Notes: generated from the sequence alone by a model not told the origin. Shown: positions 50,842 to 59,405, numbered from the stretch's first letter. The stretch: DNA of 64,000 nt from Actinobacillus genomosp. 1 (GCF_029774175.1 NZ_CP103834.1:444501-508500); one strand, 5' to 3'. Made by a program: numbers and translations.

Positions 50842-51672
50842 TTAAATATCTTCTTCCTCATCATAGCCGTCATAATTAAGATCATCATTGGCTAATGAAA
50901 TGCAACCGTATTGCTCCAATTTATTTTTGGTAAAGGTTGAGCGAGTGGCAGAACTGCGATTATTCAAGCTGATTACACCGATAGTCGCATGGTTACATTG
51001 GTGTTTATTAACAAATACGAGATTATAGCCGGATTCACGAATATAACCGGTTTTATTTATCGCCGCATCAAACATTTCTTCACGTACCAACGCACTGGTA
51101 TTTTGCATAAATACATTGCGTTTCCCTGCTCGCACATAAGCCGCTTTCGTGTTGGATAGTTCTTGGATTTTCGCATTGTTCAGCGAATATTTCGCCAATT
51201 TAACTAAATCCATCGCACTTGAAATATTGGCACTGGAAAGACCGGAACTGTCACTGAAACGTGTAGAGCGCATACCTAATTGTTGCGCTTTTTGGTTCAT
51301 CTTTTGGATAAACTGCGCACGGCTCATACCGGCGGAACGCGAAAGCGCATGTGCCGCATAATTATCCGAATGAACTAACATCGCTTTTAATAATTCATCA
51401 CAAGCGATAGGCGTGTGTTTCGGTAATTTAGTTCCCGTTCCTTTAATATGGTCAAAATCTTGATCGGAAATCGAGGCACTACAATTTTTGTTTTTATTAT
51501 TTTCTAAGAATACGTTAGCTGTCATTAGCTTTGTGACCGAGGCGATCGGCTGAACAGTATTGGCGGAACGACTTTCTAAAATTTTATCATGGGTAAAATC
51601 ATATACCACGTAGGATTGCGCCATAACTAAGCTTGGGGAAAATAATAAGAGAGAAAGTAATTTTTTTAGCAT
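50842..51672 (-). CDS. pbpG: D-alanyl-D-alanine endopeptidase PbpG (PBP7)
   Basis: PbpG cuts D-Ala-meso-DAP cross-links in peptidoglycan. From the ATG at 51672 the protein begins with a clear signal peptide (MLKKLLSLLLFSPSLVMA, cleavage after MA). An in-frame GTG six codons upstream is possible but has no better ribosome site. The 276-residue precursor has the SxxK motif ASVTKLM (Ser about residue 43), the SxN motif HSDNYAAHAL and the KTG motif NKTGYIRESGYN. It resembles PBP7/8 more than the larger PBP5 carboxypeptidases. The acidic tail (DDLNYDGYDEEEDI) is unusual. Confidence 0.9.
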   Translation of the reverse strand: MLKKLLSLLLFSPSLVMAQSYVVYDFTHDKILESRSANTVQPIASVTKLMTANVFLENNKNKNCSASISDQDFDHIKGTGTKLPKHTPIACDELLKAMLVHSDNYAAHALSRSAGMSRAQFIQKMNQKAQQLGMRSTRFSDSSGLSSANISSAMDLVKLAKYSLNNAKIQELSNTKAAYVRAGKRNVFMQNTSALVREEMFDAAINKTGYIRESGYNLVFVNKHQCNHATIGVISLNNRSSATRSTFTKNKLEQYGCISLANDDLNYDGYDEEEDI

Positions 51673-51755
51673 ATTTGTATTTAAGTTCACTTCAATTAAA
51701 AAAGACTTGCCATTCTAACAGGCTTTTTTAGCCCTTGCTATTTATTAAACAATTC

Positions 51756-52793
51756 TTATGAATTCCAAATGTTCTTTACAAAAGGCACTATTGTTTTAAG
51801 TGCTTCCGGGATCGAAATTAAACCTAAATTCATTTGTTGTACTTTTGTTTTCGCTTCAGGCGGCATAAAGGCTAAATGTTTGCCCTCTGCGTTTATCGGT
51901 CGCCAACGACGAGGTAGAGCAGAAAGGCGACTAGGATAAAAGCCAATAGTCGGTACATTTAATGCACCTGCAATGTGGAGCGGACCTGTCGAACCGGCGA
52001 TAAACAGATCGGCACAAGCAATCGAACGGGTAAAATCTCGTAATCCGTCATTTTTATCATACACAACCGCTTCGGTTGCCGTAATTTTGGCGGCTAACTG
52101 ATGCGCTTTTTCACTTTCGCCTTTGCCGGCGGTCAGCACGATTTCACAATTCGTCTCAGCGGCAATGCAATTAAGCATTTGTGCATATTGTTCAATGGAT
52201 AAACTGGTTGCCGATCCACCGGTGGACGCATGCACAAATAACCATTTACAAGTGGTCGAAATTTGCAGATGTTTTGCTAATTTTGCTTTTTGTAGCGCAA
52301 TCTCATTTTCACTAAATTGTAAGTAAGGCGGCTTAGGCTCAACCGCTGCAATATGATGTTTTTGTAGAAAGGCACGAGCCAAATCAAGGTTATATTCGCT
52401 TTCCGCTTTTGCCGATTGTGAACGGCGTTGAGTTAAACGTTGGTTATACAAAAATTGAAAGACTTTAGTCGCCGGCGCAAGGCGGTGTTTGATACCGCTT
52501 TTCCAAGTCAGCTTGGCATTGTACCAGTCGGAAACAAAACAGATCACCGCATCAAATTGCGCATTTTTAACCTCTTGCAGAACACGATTAAATTCGGTGT
52601 TATCTTTTTTGTTGGGGGTATCGATAATAACGTTATCAATCGAAGGACAAAGTTCGGCAAGCGGTGCGGTATAGCTTGGTACTAACGCGGTAATTTCTAC
52701 ATTCGGCATCGATTGCTTCAGCATGGCAAATGCCGGGAAGCAAACCATAAAATCACCGATTTTATCGTTACGAACGACAAGAATTTTTTTCAT
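51756..52793 (-). CDS. GT9-family LPS heptosyltransferase-like protein
   Basis: Family 9 glycosyltransferases add heptose to the LPS core from ADP-heptose at the cytoplasmic face. The 345-residue product begins MKKILVVRNDKIGDFMVCFP, the typical N-terminal motif. It has the C-terminal donor-site region LFIAGSTGPLHIAGALNVPT near residues 261-280, with the conserved GPLHIA. I cannot tell heptosyltransferase I, II, III or a related sugar transferase apart by sequence. HldE (29902-31332) supplies the donor. No other LPS core gene is adjacent except lgtF, one gene away. Confidence 0.85.
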   Translation of the reverse strand: MKKILVVRNDKIGDFMVCFPAFAMLKQSMPNVEITALVPSYTAPLAELCPSIDNVIIDTPNKKDNTEFNRVLQEVKNAQFDAVICFVSDWYNAKLTWKSGIKHRLAPATKVFQFLYNQRLTQRRSQSAKAESEYNLDLARAFLQKHHIAAVEPKPPYLQFSENEIALQKAKLAKHLQISTTCKWLFVHASTGGSATSLSIEQYAQMLNCIAAETNCEIVLTAGKGESEKAHQLAAKITATEAVVYDKNDGLRDFTRSIACADLFIAGSTGPLHIAGALNVPTIGFYPSRLSALPRRWRPINAEGKHLAFMPPEAKTKVQQMNLGLISIPEALKTIVPFVKNIWNS

Positions 52794-52961
52794 CTATATC
52801 CACCTTTAAAATAAATTATTGAAGTATTTTAGCACTTTCTAAGGTGACTTTTCGGTAAAAAATTATGGAAATTCGACCGCTTATTTCTTTTTCATTCTTA
52901 GATTGTCGAATGTTACAGAATTTCCCCCGAAATTTTAGATGTAATTTTTACGAAATTGGAC

Positions 52962-52967
52962 TAGAAT
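52962..52967 (+). promoter_or_regulatory. Candidate -10 of argG
   Basis: TAGAAT is a good -10 hexamer, about 70 bases before the argG start; the corresponding -35 (TGTAAT or ATGTAA) is poor. A PurR-like box lies just downstream of where transcription would begin. Confidence 0.4.
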
Positions 52968-52983
52968 AGACGGAATGGCACAA

Positions 52984-52999
52984 ATGCAACCGTTTGCGT
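52984..52999. promoter_or_regulatory. PurR-like box in the argG leader
   Basis: ATGCAACCGTTTGCGT matches the PurR palindrome ACGCAAACGTTTGCGT at 14 of 16 positions. It sits between the predicted argG transcription start and the ATG, where repressor would block elongation. Read directly; regulation is inferred. Confidence 0.55.
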
Positions 53000-53037
53000 C
53001 AGTTCTCTTTTATGTTTTAAAATTTATAGGAATTCGT

Positions 53038-54369
53038 ATGTCAGCAACAATTTTAGAATCTCTCCCGTTAGGTCAAAAAGTAGGTATCGCATTTTCAGGC
53101 GGTTTAGATACTTCAGCCGCATTACTTTGGATGCGTAAAAAAGGTGCAGTGCCTTACGCTTATACTGCAAATTTAGGTCAGCCGGATGAAGACGATTACA
53201 ACGCAATTCCGAAAAAAGCGATGGAATACGGTGCGGAAAACGCACGTTTAATCGACTGCCGTGCGCAATTAGCACACGAAGGTATCGCAGCGATTCAATG
53301 CGGTGCTTTCCATATTTCAACCGGCGGTATTCCATATTTCAATACTACGCCGCTTGGTCGTGCGGTAACCGGTACAATGCTTGTTGCGGCAATGAAAGAA
53401 GATGAGGTAAACATCTGGGGTGACGGTTCAACTTTTAAAGGTAACGATATCGAGCGTTTCTACCGTTACGGCTTATTAACCAACCCGAAATTAAAAATCT
53501 ACAAACCTTGGTTAGACCAACTTTTCATTGATGAGCTTGGCGGCCGTTTCGAAATGTCTCAATTCTTAATCGAGAACGGTTTCGACTATAAAATGTCGGT
53601 AGAAAAAGCATACTCAACAGACTCAAATATGTTAGGTGCGACCCACGAAGCGAAAGACTTAGAAGAATTAAGCACCGGTATGAAAATTGTAAAACCGATT
53701 ATGGGTGTAGCATTCTGGGATGAAAGCGTAGAAATCAAACCTGAAACCGTTTCAGTGACCTTCGAAGAAGGTGTGCCGGTGGCATTAAACGGTAAACGTA
53801 TCGAAGATGCGGTTGAATTAATTTTAGAAGCAAACCGTATCGGTGGTCGTCACGGTTTAGGTATGTCGGATCAAATCGAAAACCGCATTATCGAAGCGAA
53901 ATCTCGCGGTATCTATGAAGCACCGGGAATGGCGTTATTACATATCGCTTACGAGCGTTTAGTAACCGGTATCCACAATGAAGATACAATCGAACAATAT
54001 CGTATTAACGGTTTACGTTTAGGTCGTTTACTTTACCAAGGTCGCTGGTTTGATCCACAAGCATTAATGTTACGCGAAACGGCTCAACGTTGGGTGGCAA
54101 AAGCGATTACCGGTACCGTAACCTTAGAATTACGTCGCGGTAATGACTTCACCATTTTAAATACCGAATCACCAAACTTAACCTACGAAGCGGAACGTTT
54201 AAGTATGGAAAAAGTAGAAGATGCACCGTTTACACCGGCGGATCGTATCGGTCAATTAACTATGCGTAACTTAGATATCGTGGATACACGCGGTAAATTA
54301 GGTATCTATACCGAGACAGGTTTATTATCCGTTCAAAACAACGTATTACCACAACTTGGTAAAAAGTAA
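53038..54369 (+). CDS. argG: Argininosuccinate synthase
   Basis: ArgG joins citrulline and aspartate with ATP to give argininosuccinate, the penultimate step of arginine synthesis. I place the start at 53038, where AGGA precedes an ATG and the product begins MSATILESLPLGQKVGIAFS. The 443-residue protein has the ATP pyrophosphatase loop FSGGLDTSAALLWM, and GDGSTFKGNDIERFYRYGLL in the central domain. Length is in the class of the longer (E. coli type) ArgG. It is a single-gene unit with a strong terminator. No other arg genes are in the window. Confidence 0.97.
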   Translation: MSATILESLPLGQKVGIAFSGGLDTSAALLWMRKKGAVPYAYTANLGQPDEDDYNAIPKKAMEYGAENARLIDCRAQLAHEGIAAIQCGAFHISTGGIPYFNTTPLGRAVTGTMLVAAMKEDEVNIWGDGSTFKGNDIERFYRYGLLTNPKLKIYKPWLDQLFIDELGGRFEMSQFLIENGFDYKMSVEKAYSTDSNMLGATHEAKDLEELSTGMKIVKPIMGVAFWDESVEIKPETVSVTFEEGVPVALNGKRIEDAVELILEANRIGGRHGLGMSDQIENRIIEAKSRGIYEAPGMALLHIAYERLVTGIHNEDTIEQYRINGLRLGRLLYQGRWFDPQALMLRETAQRWVAKAITGTVTLELRRGNDFTILNTESPNLTYEAERLSMEKVEDAPFTPADRIGQLTMRNLDIVDTRGKLGIYTETGLLSVQNNVLPQLGKK

Positions 54370-54406
54370 TCTTGATCTAATGCTTTAGAAAACTTAGAAT
54401 CAATCA

Positions 54407-54446
54407 AAAGCCCCAATAGTTTACGCTTTGGGGCTTTCATTTTTTT
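54407..54446 (+). terminator. Terminator after argG
   Basis: AAAGCCCCAA (54407-54416) pairs with TTGGGGCTTT (54428-54437) over 10 bases, followed by CA and seven T. Strong rho-independent signal 37 bases beyond the stop. Confidence 0.92.
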
Positions 54447-54492
54447 CATCAGTTTTTAAATTAAGCGGTCAAAAATTAAGAATGTTTTGCAA

Positions 54493-54954
54493 ATGAAATT
54501 AGTTGAAATATTTACGGACGGTTCGTGCTTGGGAAATCCCGGTAAAGGTGGAATCGGCATTGTATTGCGTTACAACGGATATGAAAAGCAGGTTAGTAAA
54601 GGCTACTTGCAAACCACCAATAACCGGATGGAATTACGAGCGGTGATCGAAGCGTTGGCAATGTTGAAAGAGCCTTGTCAAGTACAGTTAAATTCAGATA
54701 GCCAATATATGAAAGACGGCATCACTAAATGGATTTTTAACTGGAAGAAAAATAACTGGAAAGCCGCAAGCGGTAAGCCGGTTAAAAATAAAGAACTGTG
54801 GATAGCATTAGATCAGGAAATTCAGCGTCACAAAATTGAGTGGACTTGGGTGAAAGGGCACTCGGGTCATCGTGAAAATGAAATTTGTGATGAGTTGGCT
54901 AAAGCAGGGGCAAATAACCCGACTTTGGAAGATGTAGGGTATAATGCACAGTAG
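54493..54954 (+). CDS. rnhA: Ribonuclease HI
   Basis: RnhA degrades the RNA strand of RNA-DNA hybrids, clearing primers and R-loops. The 153-residue product starts MKLVEIFTDGSCLGNPGKGG with the first catalytic Asp. The second acidic residue is in NNRMELRAVIEAL, the third in LNSDSQYMKDGITKWI, and the final one is near the C-terminus in HSGHRENEICDELAK. I choose the ATG at 54493 over a TTG two codons upstream. A single uptake core (AAGCGGTC) lies just before the gene and an opposed pair after it. Confidence 0.97.
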   Translation: MKLVEIFTDGSCLGNPGKGGIGIVLRYNGYEKQVSKGYLQTTNNRMELRAVIEALAMLKEPCQVQLNSDSQYMKDGITKWIFNWKKNNWKAASGKPVKNKELWIALDQEIQRHKIEWTWVKGHSGHRENEICDELAKAGANNPTLEDVGYNAQ

Positions 54955-54962
54955 CCAAAGGT

Positions 54963-55005
54963 AAGCGGTTAAATATTGCAAAGTATTTGCAAATTTAAAC
55001 CGCTT
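54963..55005. repeat. Inverted uptake-sequence pair between rnhA and cvpA
   Basis: AAGCGGTTAAAT (54963-54974) and ATTTAAACCGCTT (54993-55005) are opposed copies of the uptake core, complementary apart from one bulged base. They may also end rnhA transcription. Confidence 0.65.
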
Positions 55006-55051
55006 GTAAATTTTTTGGCATATATTATGTATTTTTTACGCTGTTTGCTCT

Positions 55052-55067
55052 ACGCAAACGTTTTCTT
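55052..55067. promoter_or_regulatory. PurR operator upstream of cvpA-purF
   Basis: ACGCAAACGTTTTCTT matches the PUR box consensus (ACGCAAACGTTTTCGT in E. coli purF-type operators) at 15 of 16 positions. It lies 40 bases before cvpA, as expected for the purine-repressed cvpA-purF operon. Confidence 0.85.
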
Positions 55068-55106
55068 TTTTTGTAGAATATAGGTTCTTAACCTTTAGAG
55101 GTTTTT

Positions 55107-55610
55107 ATGGTTGATATTATTGTAATCGGATTAATTGCATTTTCTATTTTAGTCAGTCTTTGGCGAGGCTTTATCAGCGAAGTGCTTTCACTTGCCGGTT
55201 GGGTTGTAGCATTTTTTGTGGCAAGTAGTTTTTATCCTTACCTTAGTAGCTACCTCACACAAGTAAATTCGGTATATCTTCAAAACTCAGAATATCTACG
55301 TAATGGTATTGCAGCCGCAATACTTTTCATTCTTACATTGATTGTATGCGGTATCATCACGGCATTGTTAAGTAAACTCATTGATACGACGGGTTTATCT
55401 GCAACCGATCGTGTGTTAGGCGGAGCATTCGGTGCTTTACGCGGTATTTTGATTGTTGCGGCAATTTTATTCTTCTTAGATACCTTCTCATCGGCGAGTC
55501 AAACGGAGTTATGGAAAGAATCTCAACTGATTCCGCATTTTGACTTTATTGTGAAATGGTTTTTTGAACAATTACAAGCTAATTCCAGCTTTTTAAATTC
55601 GACTAAATAG
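55107..55610 (+). CDS. cvpA: CvpA family membrane protein
   Basis: CvpA is an inner-membrane protein required for colicin V production in E. coli; its basic role is still unclear. The 167-residue protein has four hydrophobic segments (about residues 1-18, 27-48, 68-86 and 104-124). It begins MVDIIVIGLIAFSILVSLWR and has the characteristic GFISEVLSLAGWVVAF and RVLGGAFGALRGI. A GAGG ribosome site precedes the ATG. It lies 13 bases upstream of purF and shares its PurR-controlled operon, as in enterics. Confidence 0.94.
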   Translation: MVDIIVIGLIAFSILVSLWRGFISEVLSLAGWVVAFFVASSFYPYLSSYLTQVNSVYLQNSEYLRNGIAAAILFILTLIVCGIITALLSKLIDTTGLSATDRVLGGAFGALRGILIVAAILFFLDTFSSASQTELWKESQLIPHFDFIVKWFFEQLQANSSFLNSTK

Positions 55611-55623
55611 AGAGGTTTTTCAT

Positions 55624-57141
55624 ATGTGCGGCATTGTCGGCATTATTGGGGGATCGCCGGTTAATCAGGCGATTTATGATGGTTTAACATTACTTCAACA
55701 TCGCGGGCAAGATGCCGCAGGTATCGTCACAATTGACGATGAAAACCGCTTCCGCTTACGTAAAGCTAACGGCTTGGTAAGCGATGTATTTCGTCAAGAA
55801 CATATGCTCAGATTACAAGGTAATGCGGGTGTCGGCCATGTTCGTTATCCGACCGCCGGCTCATCAAGTGTTTCGGAAGCTCAACCTTTCTATGTAAACT
55901 CACCTTTCGGTTTAACTTTAGTTCATAACGGTAACTTAACCAATAATGCTGAATTAAAAGAGCGTTTATTCAAAGAAGCTCGCCGCCACGTGAATACCAA
56001 TTCGGATTCTGAATCATTACTGAATATATTTGCGCACTATTTAGATCAATATCCGACAGCGCATTTAACTCCTGAAAATATTTTTGAAACGGTACGTAAA
56101 ACCAACGAAGTGATTCGTGGTGCTTATGCGTGTATCGCAATGATTATCGGCCACGGTATGGTGGCATTCCGTGATCCGTTCGGTATTCGTCCGTTAGTAT
56201 TAGGTAAACGAATTGTAGAAGGCAAAACGGAATATATGTTTGCTTCCGAAAGCGTAGCGTTAGATATTGTCGGTTTTGAATTCGTACGTGATGTAAATCC
56301 GGGTGAAGCGGTTTATATTACCTTTGACGGTGAATTACATTCTGCCATTTGTGCCGATAACCCGAAATTAAACCCATGTATTTTTGAATACGTTTATTTT
56401 GCTCGTCCGGATTCTGTGATTGACGGCGTATCTGTTTACGGTGCTCGCGTGCATATGGGCGAATTATTAGGTGAAAAAATCAAACGCGAATGGGGCAGAA
56501 TGGTTGATGAGATTGATGTGGTTATTCCAATCCCTGAAACTTCAAATGATATTGCCGTACGTATCGCAAACGTTTTATATAAACCTTATCGCCAAGGTTT
56601 TGTGAAAAACCGCTATGTTGCACGTACCTTCATTATGCCGGGACAAGCGCAACGTAAAAGCTCGGTACGCCGTAAATTAAATGCGATTGCCAGTGAGTTT
56701 AAAGATAAAAACGTGTTATTAGTCGATGACTCAATTGTACGTGGTACAACATCGGAACAGATCGTTGAAATGGCTCGTGCTGCCGGTGCGAAAAAAGTTT
56801 ACTTTGCGTCTGCCGCACCGGAAATTCGTTATCCGAACGTGTATGGTATCGATATGCCGACCTGCGAAGAGTTAGTGGCTTATAATCGCTCGGTAGAAGA
56901 AGTAGCGGAAATGATCGGCGTAGATAAACTGATTTTCCAAGATCTCGAAGCCCTTTATAAAGCGATACAAACAGAAAATCCGGCAATTCATAATTTCGAT
57001 GCTTCGGTATTTACCGGTGAATATATTACCGGCGATGTAGATAAAGCCTATCTTGATACCATTGCTTGCGCGCGTAACGACACAGCGAAGGCTAAAGCCG
57101 CAAAACAAGCAACCAATTTAGAAATTCATAACGAAAACTAA
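55624..57141 (+). CDS. purF: Amidophosphoribosyltransferase PurF
   Basis: PurF catalyses the first committed step of purine synthesis, transferring glutamine nitrogen to PRPP. The 505-residue protein starts MCGIVGIIGGSPVNQA, so after removal of Met the catalytic Cys is N-terminal. The glutaminase domain continues with VGHVRYPTAGSSS, and the PRPP-binding loop is NVLLVDDSIVRGTTSEQIVE near residues 361-380. Length agrees with the E. coli enzyme. It is the second gene of the cvpA-purF operon and is followed by a strong terminator. Confidence 0.97.
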   Translation: MCGIVGIIGGSPVNQAIYDGLTLLQHRGQDAAGIVTIDDENRFRLRKANGLVSDVFRQEHMLRLQGNAGVGHVRYPTAGSSSVSEAQPFYVNSPFGLTLVHNGNLTNNAELKERLFKEARRHVNTNSDSESLLNIFAHYLDQYPTAHLTPENIFETVRKTNEVIRGAYACIAMIIGHGMVAFRDPFGIRPLVLGKRIVEGKTEYMFASESVALDIVGFEFVRDVNPGEAVYITFDGELHSAICADNPKLNPCIFEYVYFARPDSVIDGVSVYGARVHMGELLGEKIKREWGRMVDEIDVVIPIPETSNDIAVRIANVLYKPYRQGFVKNRYVARTFIMPGQAQRKSSVRRKLNAIASEFKDKNVLLVDDSIVRGTTSEQIVEMARAAGAKKVYFASAAPEIRYPNVYGIDMPTCEELVAYNRSVEEVAEMIGVDKLIFQDLEALYKAIQTENPAIHNFDASVFTGEYITGDVDKAYLDTIACARNDTAKAKAAKQATNLEIHNEN

Positions 57142-57157
57142 ATTAAAGCATAAAAAC

Positions 57158-57199
57158 AAGCCCTTGAGTCTGAGAAGATTCAAGGGCTTTTGTTTTTTA
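57158..57199 (+). terminator. Terminator after purF
   Basis: AAGCCCTTGA (57158-57167) pairs with TCAAGGGCTT (57180-57189), followed by TTGTTTTTT. A strong terminator, lying between convergent genes purF and the unknown secreted protein. Confidence 0.9.
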
Positions 57200-57208
57200 G
57201 TGAAATAC

Positions 57209-57664
57209 TTATTTATACACCTGCGGTATTGAGTATTCAATTTGTTGTTTGATTTGAGCATAGATTGGTTTGAACTCTTCGCAGCGAGATTTATCAACAT
57301 TCGCTTTTTGGTGATTATATTTGTCGTGCATTTGTTCAAAATACTTGTGTGAGAGTTTATCTTTTTCAATAACTTGCGCATTTTGTTCGCCGATAAGTTC
57401 TTTTAAAAGGTTTTGCTGAAAATAGAACATTGTCATATTTTCCGCAACCGACCAATTGTCATAGATCTTTTGATAATCGGGTTTAGCAAGATCCGGAAAT
57501 ATACATTGTTCAATGTTATTTAGCTGACGAATTAAGATTTTCACATCCGTTTCGGAAATTTTATATTTGGCTTGTTCCGTATAAGCGGTTGAATTTTCAG
57601 CAGAATTTGCAAAACCTGTGTGGCATAAAGCTGTACAAGCTAATGTAAATAGAATTTTTCGCAT
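57209..57664 (-). CDS. Small secreted protein of unknown function (resembles a Pasteurellaceae DUF)
   Basis: I do not know the function. From the ATG at 57664 the 151-residue product starts with a signal peptide (MRKILFTLACTALCHTGFAN, cleavage probably after FA). A longer frame to 57721 lacks a signal peptide. The mature part is mostly helical and polar, with two Cys (in NIEQCIFPDL and KSRCEEFKPI), perhaps disulfide-bonded in the periplasm, and a repeated Tyr/Lys/Gln composition. I recall similar small proteins in Haemophilus and Pasteurella (possibly DUF5358) but cannot confirm. It stands alone between terminators, and includes one uptake core in its coding region. Confidence 0.75.
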   Translation of the reverse strand: MRKILFTLACTALCHTGFANSAENSTAYTEQAKYKISETDVKILIRQLNNIEQCIFPDLAKPDYQKIYDNWSVAENMTMFYFQQNLLKELIGEQNAQVIEKDKLSHKYFEQMHDKYNHQKANVDKSRCEEFKPIYAQIKQQIEYSIPQVYK

Positions 57665-57720
57665 CGTATTGTTCCTATATCCGTTTGGAACAGCATAGCA
57701 TAAAGGCTTTATTGCGTGCA

Positions 57721-57750
57721 AAAATAAACCCTCCGAAGAGGGTTTATTTT
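57721..57750. terminator. Terminator after gdhA
   Basis: AAAATAAACCCTC (57721-57733) pairs with GAGGGTTTATTTT (57738-57750) over 13 bases with a 4-base loop. It is T-rich on both strands and lies 11 bases past the gdhA stop. Confidence 0.9.
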
Positions 57751-57761
57751 AGATGAAATCG

Positions 57762-59102
57762 TTATACGATACCTTGTTCTAACATTGCGGTTGCCACTTT
57801 TTTGAAGCCAGCGATGTTTGCACCGTTTACATAGTTCACATAACCGTCTGATTCCGAGCCGTTTTCCACACAATTTTGGTGAATCGCCGTCATGATATTG
57901 AATAGACGTTGATCTACTTCTTCTCGAGTCCAAGCTAAACGAATAGCATTTTGGCTCATCTCTAAACCTGAGGTCGCTACACCGCCGGCATTTGCCGCTT
58001 TACCCGGAGCGTAAAGAATTTTCGCAGCGATAAACACTTCAACACCTTCAAGCGTTGTCGGCATATTTGCACCTTCAGCCACGCAGAAACAGCCGTTTTT
58101 CACTAATTCTTTTGCCGCTTCGCCGTCTAATTCATTTTGTGTTGCACACGGAAGCGCGATATCACATTTCACACCCCATGGTTTTTGACCTTCAAAATAT
58201 TGGAGGCTTTGTTCTTGGGCATATACCGATAAGCGTTCGCGACGTACGTTTTTCAACACTAATAAATCCGCTAATTGTTTTTCGGTCATACCTGAATCAG
58301 GGAATAATACATAACCGTTTGAGTCGGATACGGTTAAGACTTTCGCACCTTTTTGGATTGCTTTTTCAGCTGCATATTGTGCTACGTTACCCGAGCCTGA
58401 GATAACCACACGTTTGCCTTCAAAGCCTTGACCTTTAGTTGCTAACATTGCGTCTGCAAAGTAAACCGCACCGTAACCTGTTGCTTCCGGACGAATTAAG
58501 CTACCGCCCCAAGTTAAACTTTTACCGGTTAAGACTGAGGTAAATTCATTGCGTAATTTTTTGTATTGACCGTACATATAACCGATTTCACGACCGCCGA
58601 CACCGATATCGCCCGCCGGTACGTCAGTATCCGCACCGATATGGCGAGATAATTCGGTCATAAATGCTTGGCAAAAACGCATAACTTCCGCGTCTGATTT
58701 GCCTTTAGGATCGAAATCCGAACCGCCTTTACCACCGCCCATCGGTAATGTGGTTAAAGCATTTTTGAATACTTGTTCAAATGCTAAAAATTTTAAAACC
58801 CCTAAATCAACAGATGGATGGAAACGAATACCGCCTTTATAAGGACCGATCGCAGAGTTCATTTGAATACGATAACCGCGGTTTACTTGCACTTGACCTT
58901 TATCATCAACCCAAGTGACACGGAAAGTAATTACACGTTCCGGCTCAACGATACGTTCTAAAATACCTTGTTGCGTATATTTAGGATTTTTGGCAAGAAA
59001 TGGTGCTAATGAACCGAAAACTTCTTCCACCGCTTGGTGGAAAGGCGCTTGGTCAGGGTCACGTTGTTTGATTTTTTGGAACAGTGCGTTTAAGTCGCTC
59101 AT
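57762..59102 (-). CDS. gdhA: NADP-specific glutamate dehydrogenase
   Basis: GdhA makes glutamate from 2-oxoglutarate and ammonia with NADPH. The 446-residue protein has the catalytic Lys region LPMGGGKGGSDFDPKGKSDA (about residues 120-139), the Rossmann motif VVISGSGNVAQYAAEKAIQK (about 230-249), and GGVATSGLEMSQNA near 377. The start MSDLNALFQKIKQRDPDQ and the length fit the hexameric small-type enzyme of enterics. Upstream lie a -35-like TTGACT and two inverted repeats that may be operators (separate entries). Confidence 0.97.
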   Translation of the reverse strand: MSDLNALFQKIKQRDPDQAPFHQAVEEVFGSLAPFLAKNPKYTQQGILERIVEPERVITFRVTWVDDKGQVQVNRGYRIQMNSAIGPYKGGIRFHPSVDLGVLKFLAFEQVFKNALTTLPMGGGKGGSDFDPKGKSDAEVMRFCQAFMTELSRHIGADTDVPAGDIGVGGREIGYMYGQYKKLRNEFTSVLTGKSLTWGGSLIRPEATGYGAVYFADAMLATKGQGFEGKRVVISGSGNVAQYAAEKAIQKGAKVLTVSDSNGYVLFPDSGMTEKQLADLLVLKNVRRERLSVYAQEQSLQYFEGQKPWGVKCDIALPCATQNELDGEAAKELVKNGCFCVAEGANMPTTLEGVEVFIAAKILYAPGKAANAGGVATSGLEMSQNAIRLAWTREEVDQRLFNIMTAIHQNCVENGSESDGYVNYVNGANIAGFKKVATAMLEQGIV

Positions 59103-59219
59103 AAAGTACTCCTGCGTATTTATATTTAAAATGAAAAATATTTATCAAATAGTAGTGTGTTTAGCATGGCAAGGAGTCTATCAAGCTATTTTGGATTTGA
59201 AAAGCAATAATTAAAAAAA

Positions 59220-59239
59220 TTTATCAAATATATGATAAA
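59220..59239. promoter_or_regulatory. Operator-like dyad upstream of gdhA
   Basis: TTTATCA and TGATAAA are perfect 7-base arms around AATATA. The dyad lies at the predicted -10 to +10 of the gdhA promoter, and the half TTTATCAAATA recurs at about 59136-59146. The regulator is unknown. Confidence 0.45.
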
Positions 59240-59268
59240 AATTTATTATTTGGTTTTTTAATAGTCAA
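59240..59268 (-). promoter_or_regulatory. Candidate gdhA promoter
   Basis: On the minus strand TTGACT (59263-59268) is 17 bases from TAAATT (59240-59245). It is about 140 bases upstream of gdhA. The -10 is imperfect. Confidence 0.4.
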
Positions 59269-59309
59269 ATTGGCATAAATTTAGTTAATTTTCATCTGGA
59301 TAAGCTGAA

Positions 59310-59332
59310 ATCATACATACTTTTTGTATGAT
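59310..59332. repeat. Inverted repeat in the gdhA upstream region
   Basis: ATCATACA (59310-59317) and TGTATGAT (59325-59332) are perfect 8-base arms around a 7-base spacer, with an A tract after. It lies between gdhA and the bamE terminator; it could be an upstream operator of gdhA. Confidence 0.45.
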
Positions 59333-59367
59333 AAAAAAAACTAATTAAAGGTAATGGGTAAAAGAAA

Positions 59368-59387
59368 GCCCACTATATAAAGTGGGC
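59368..59387 (-). terminator. Terminator after bamE
   Basis: GCCCACT and AGTGGGC are a perfect 7-base stem with a 6-base loop; on the minus strand the stem runs into TTTCTTTT. It lies 19 bases past the bamE stop codon. Confidence 0.85.
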
Positions 59388-59405
59388 ATTTGAAGTTGTC
59401 AATGA

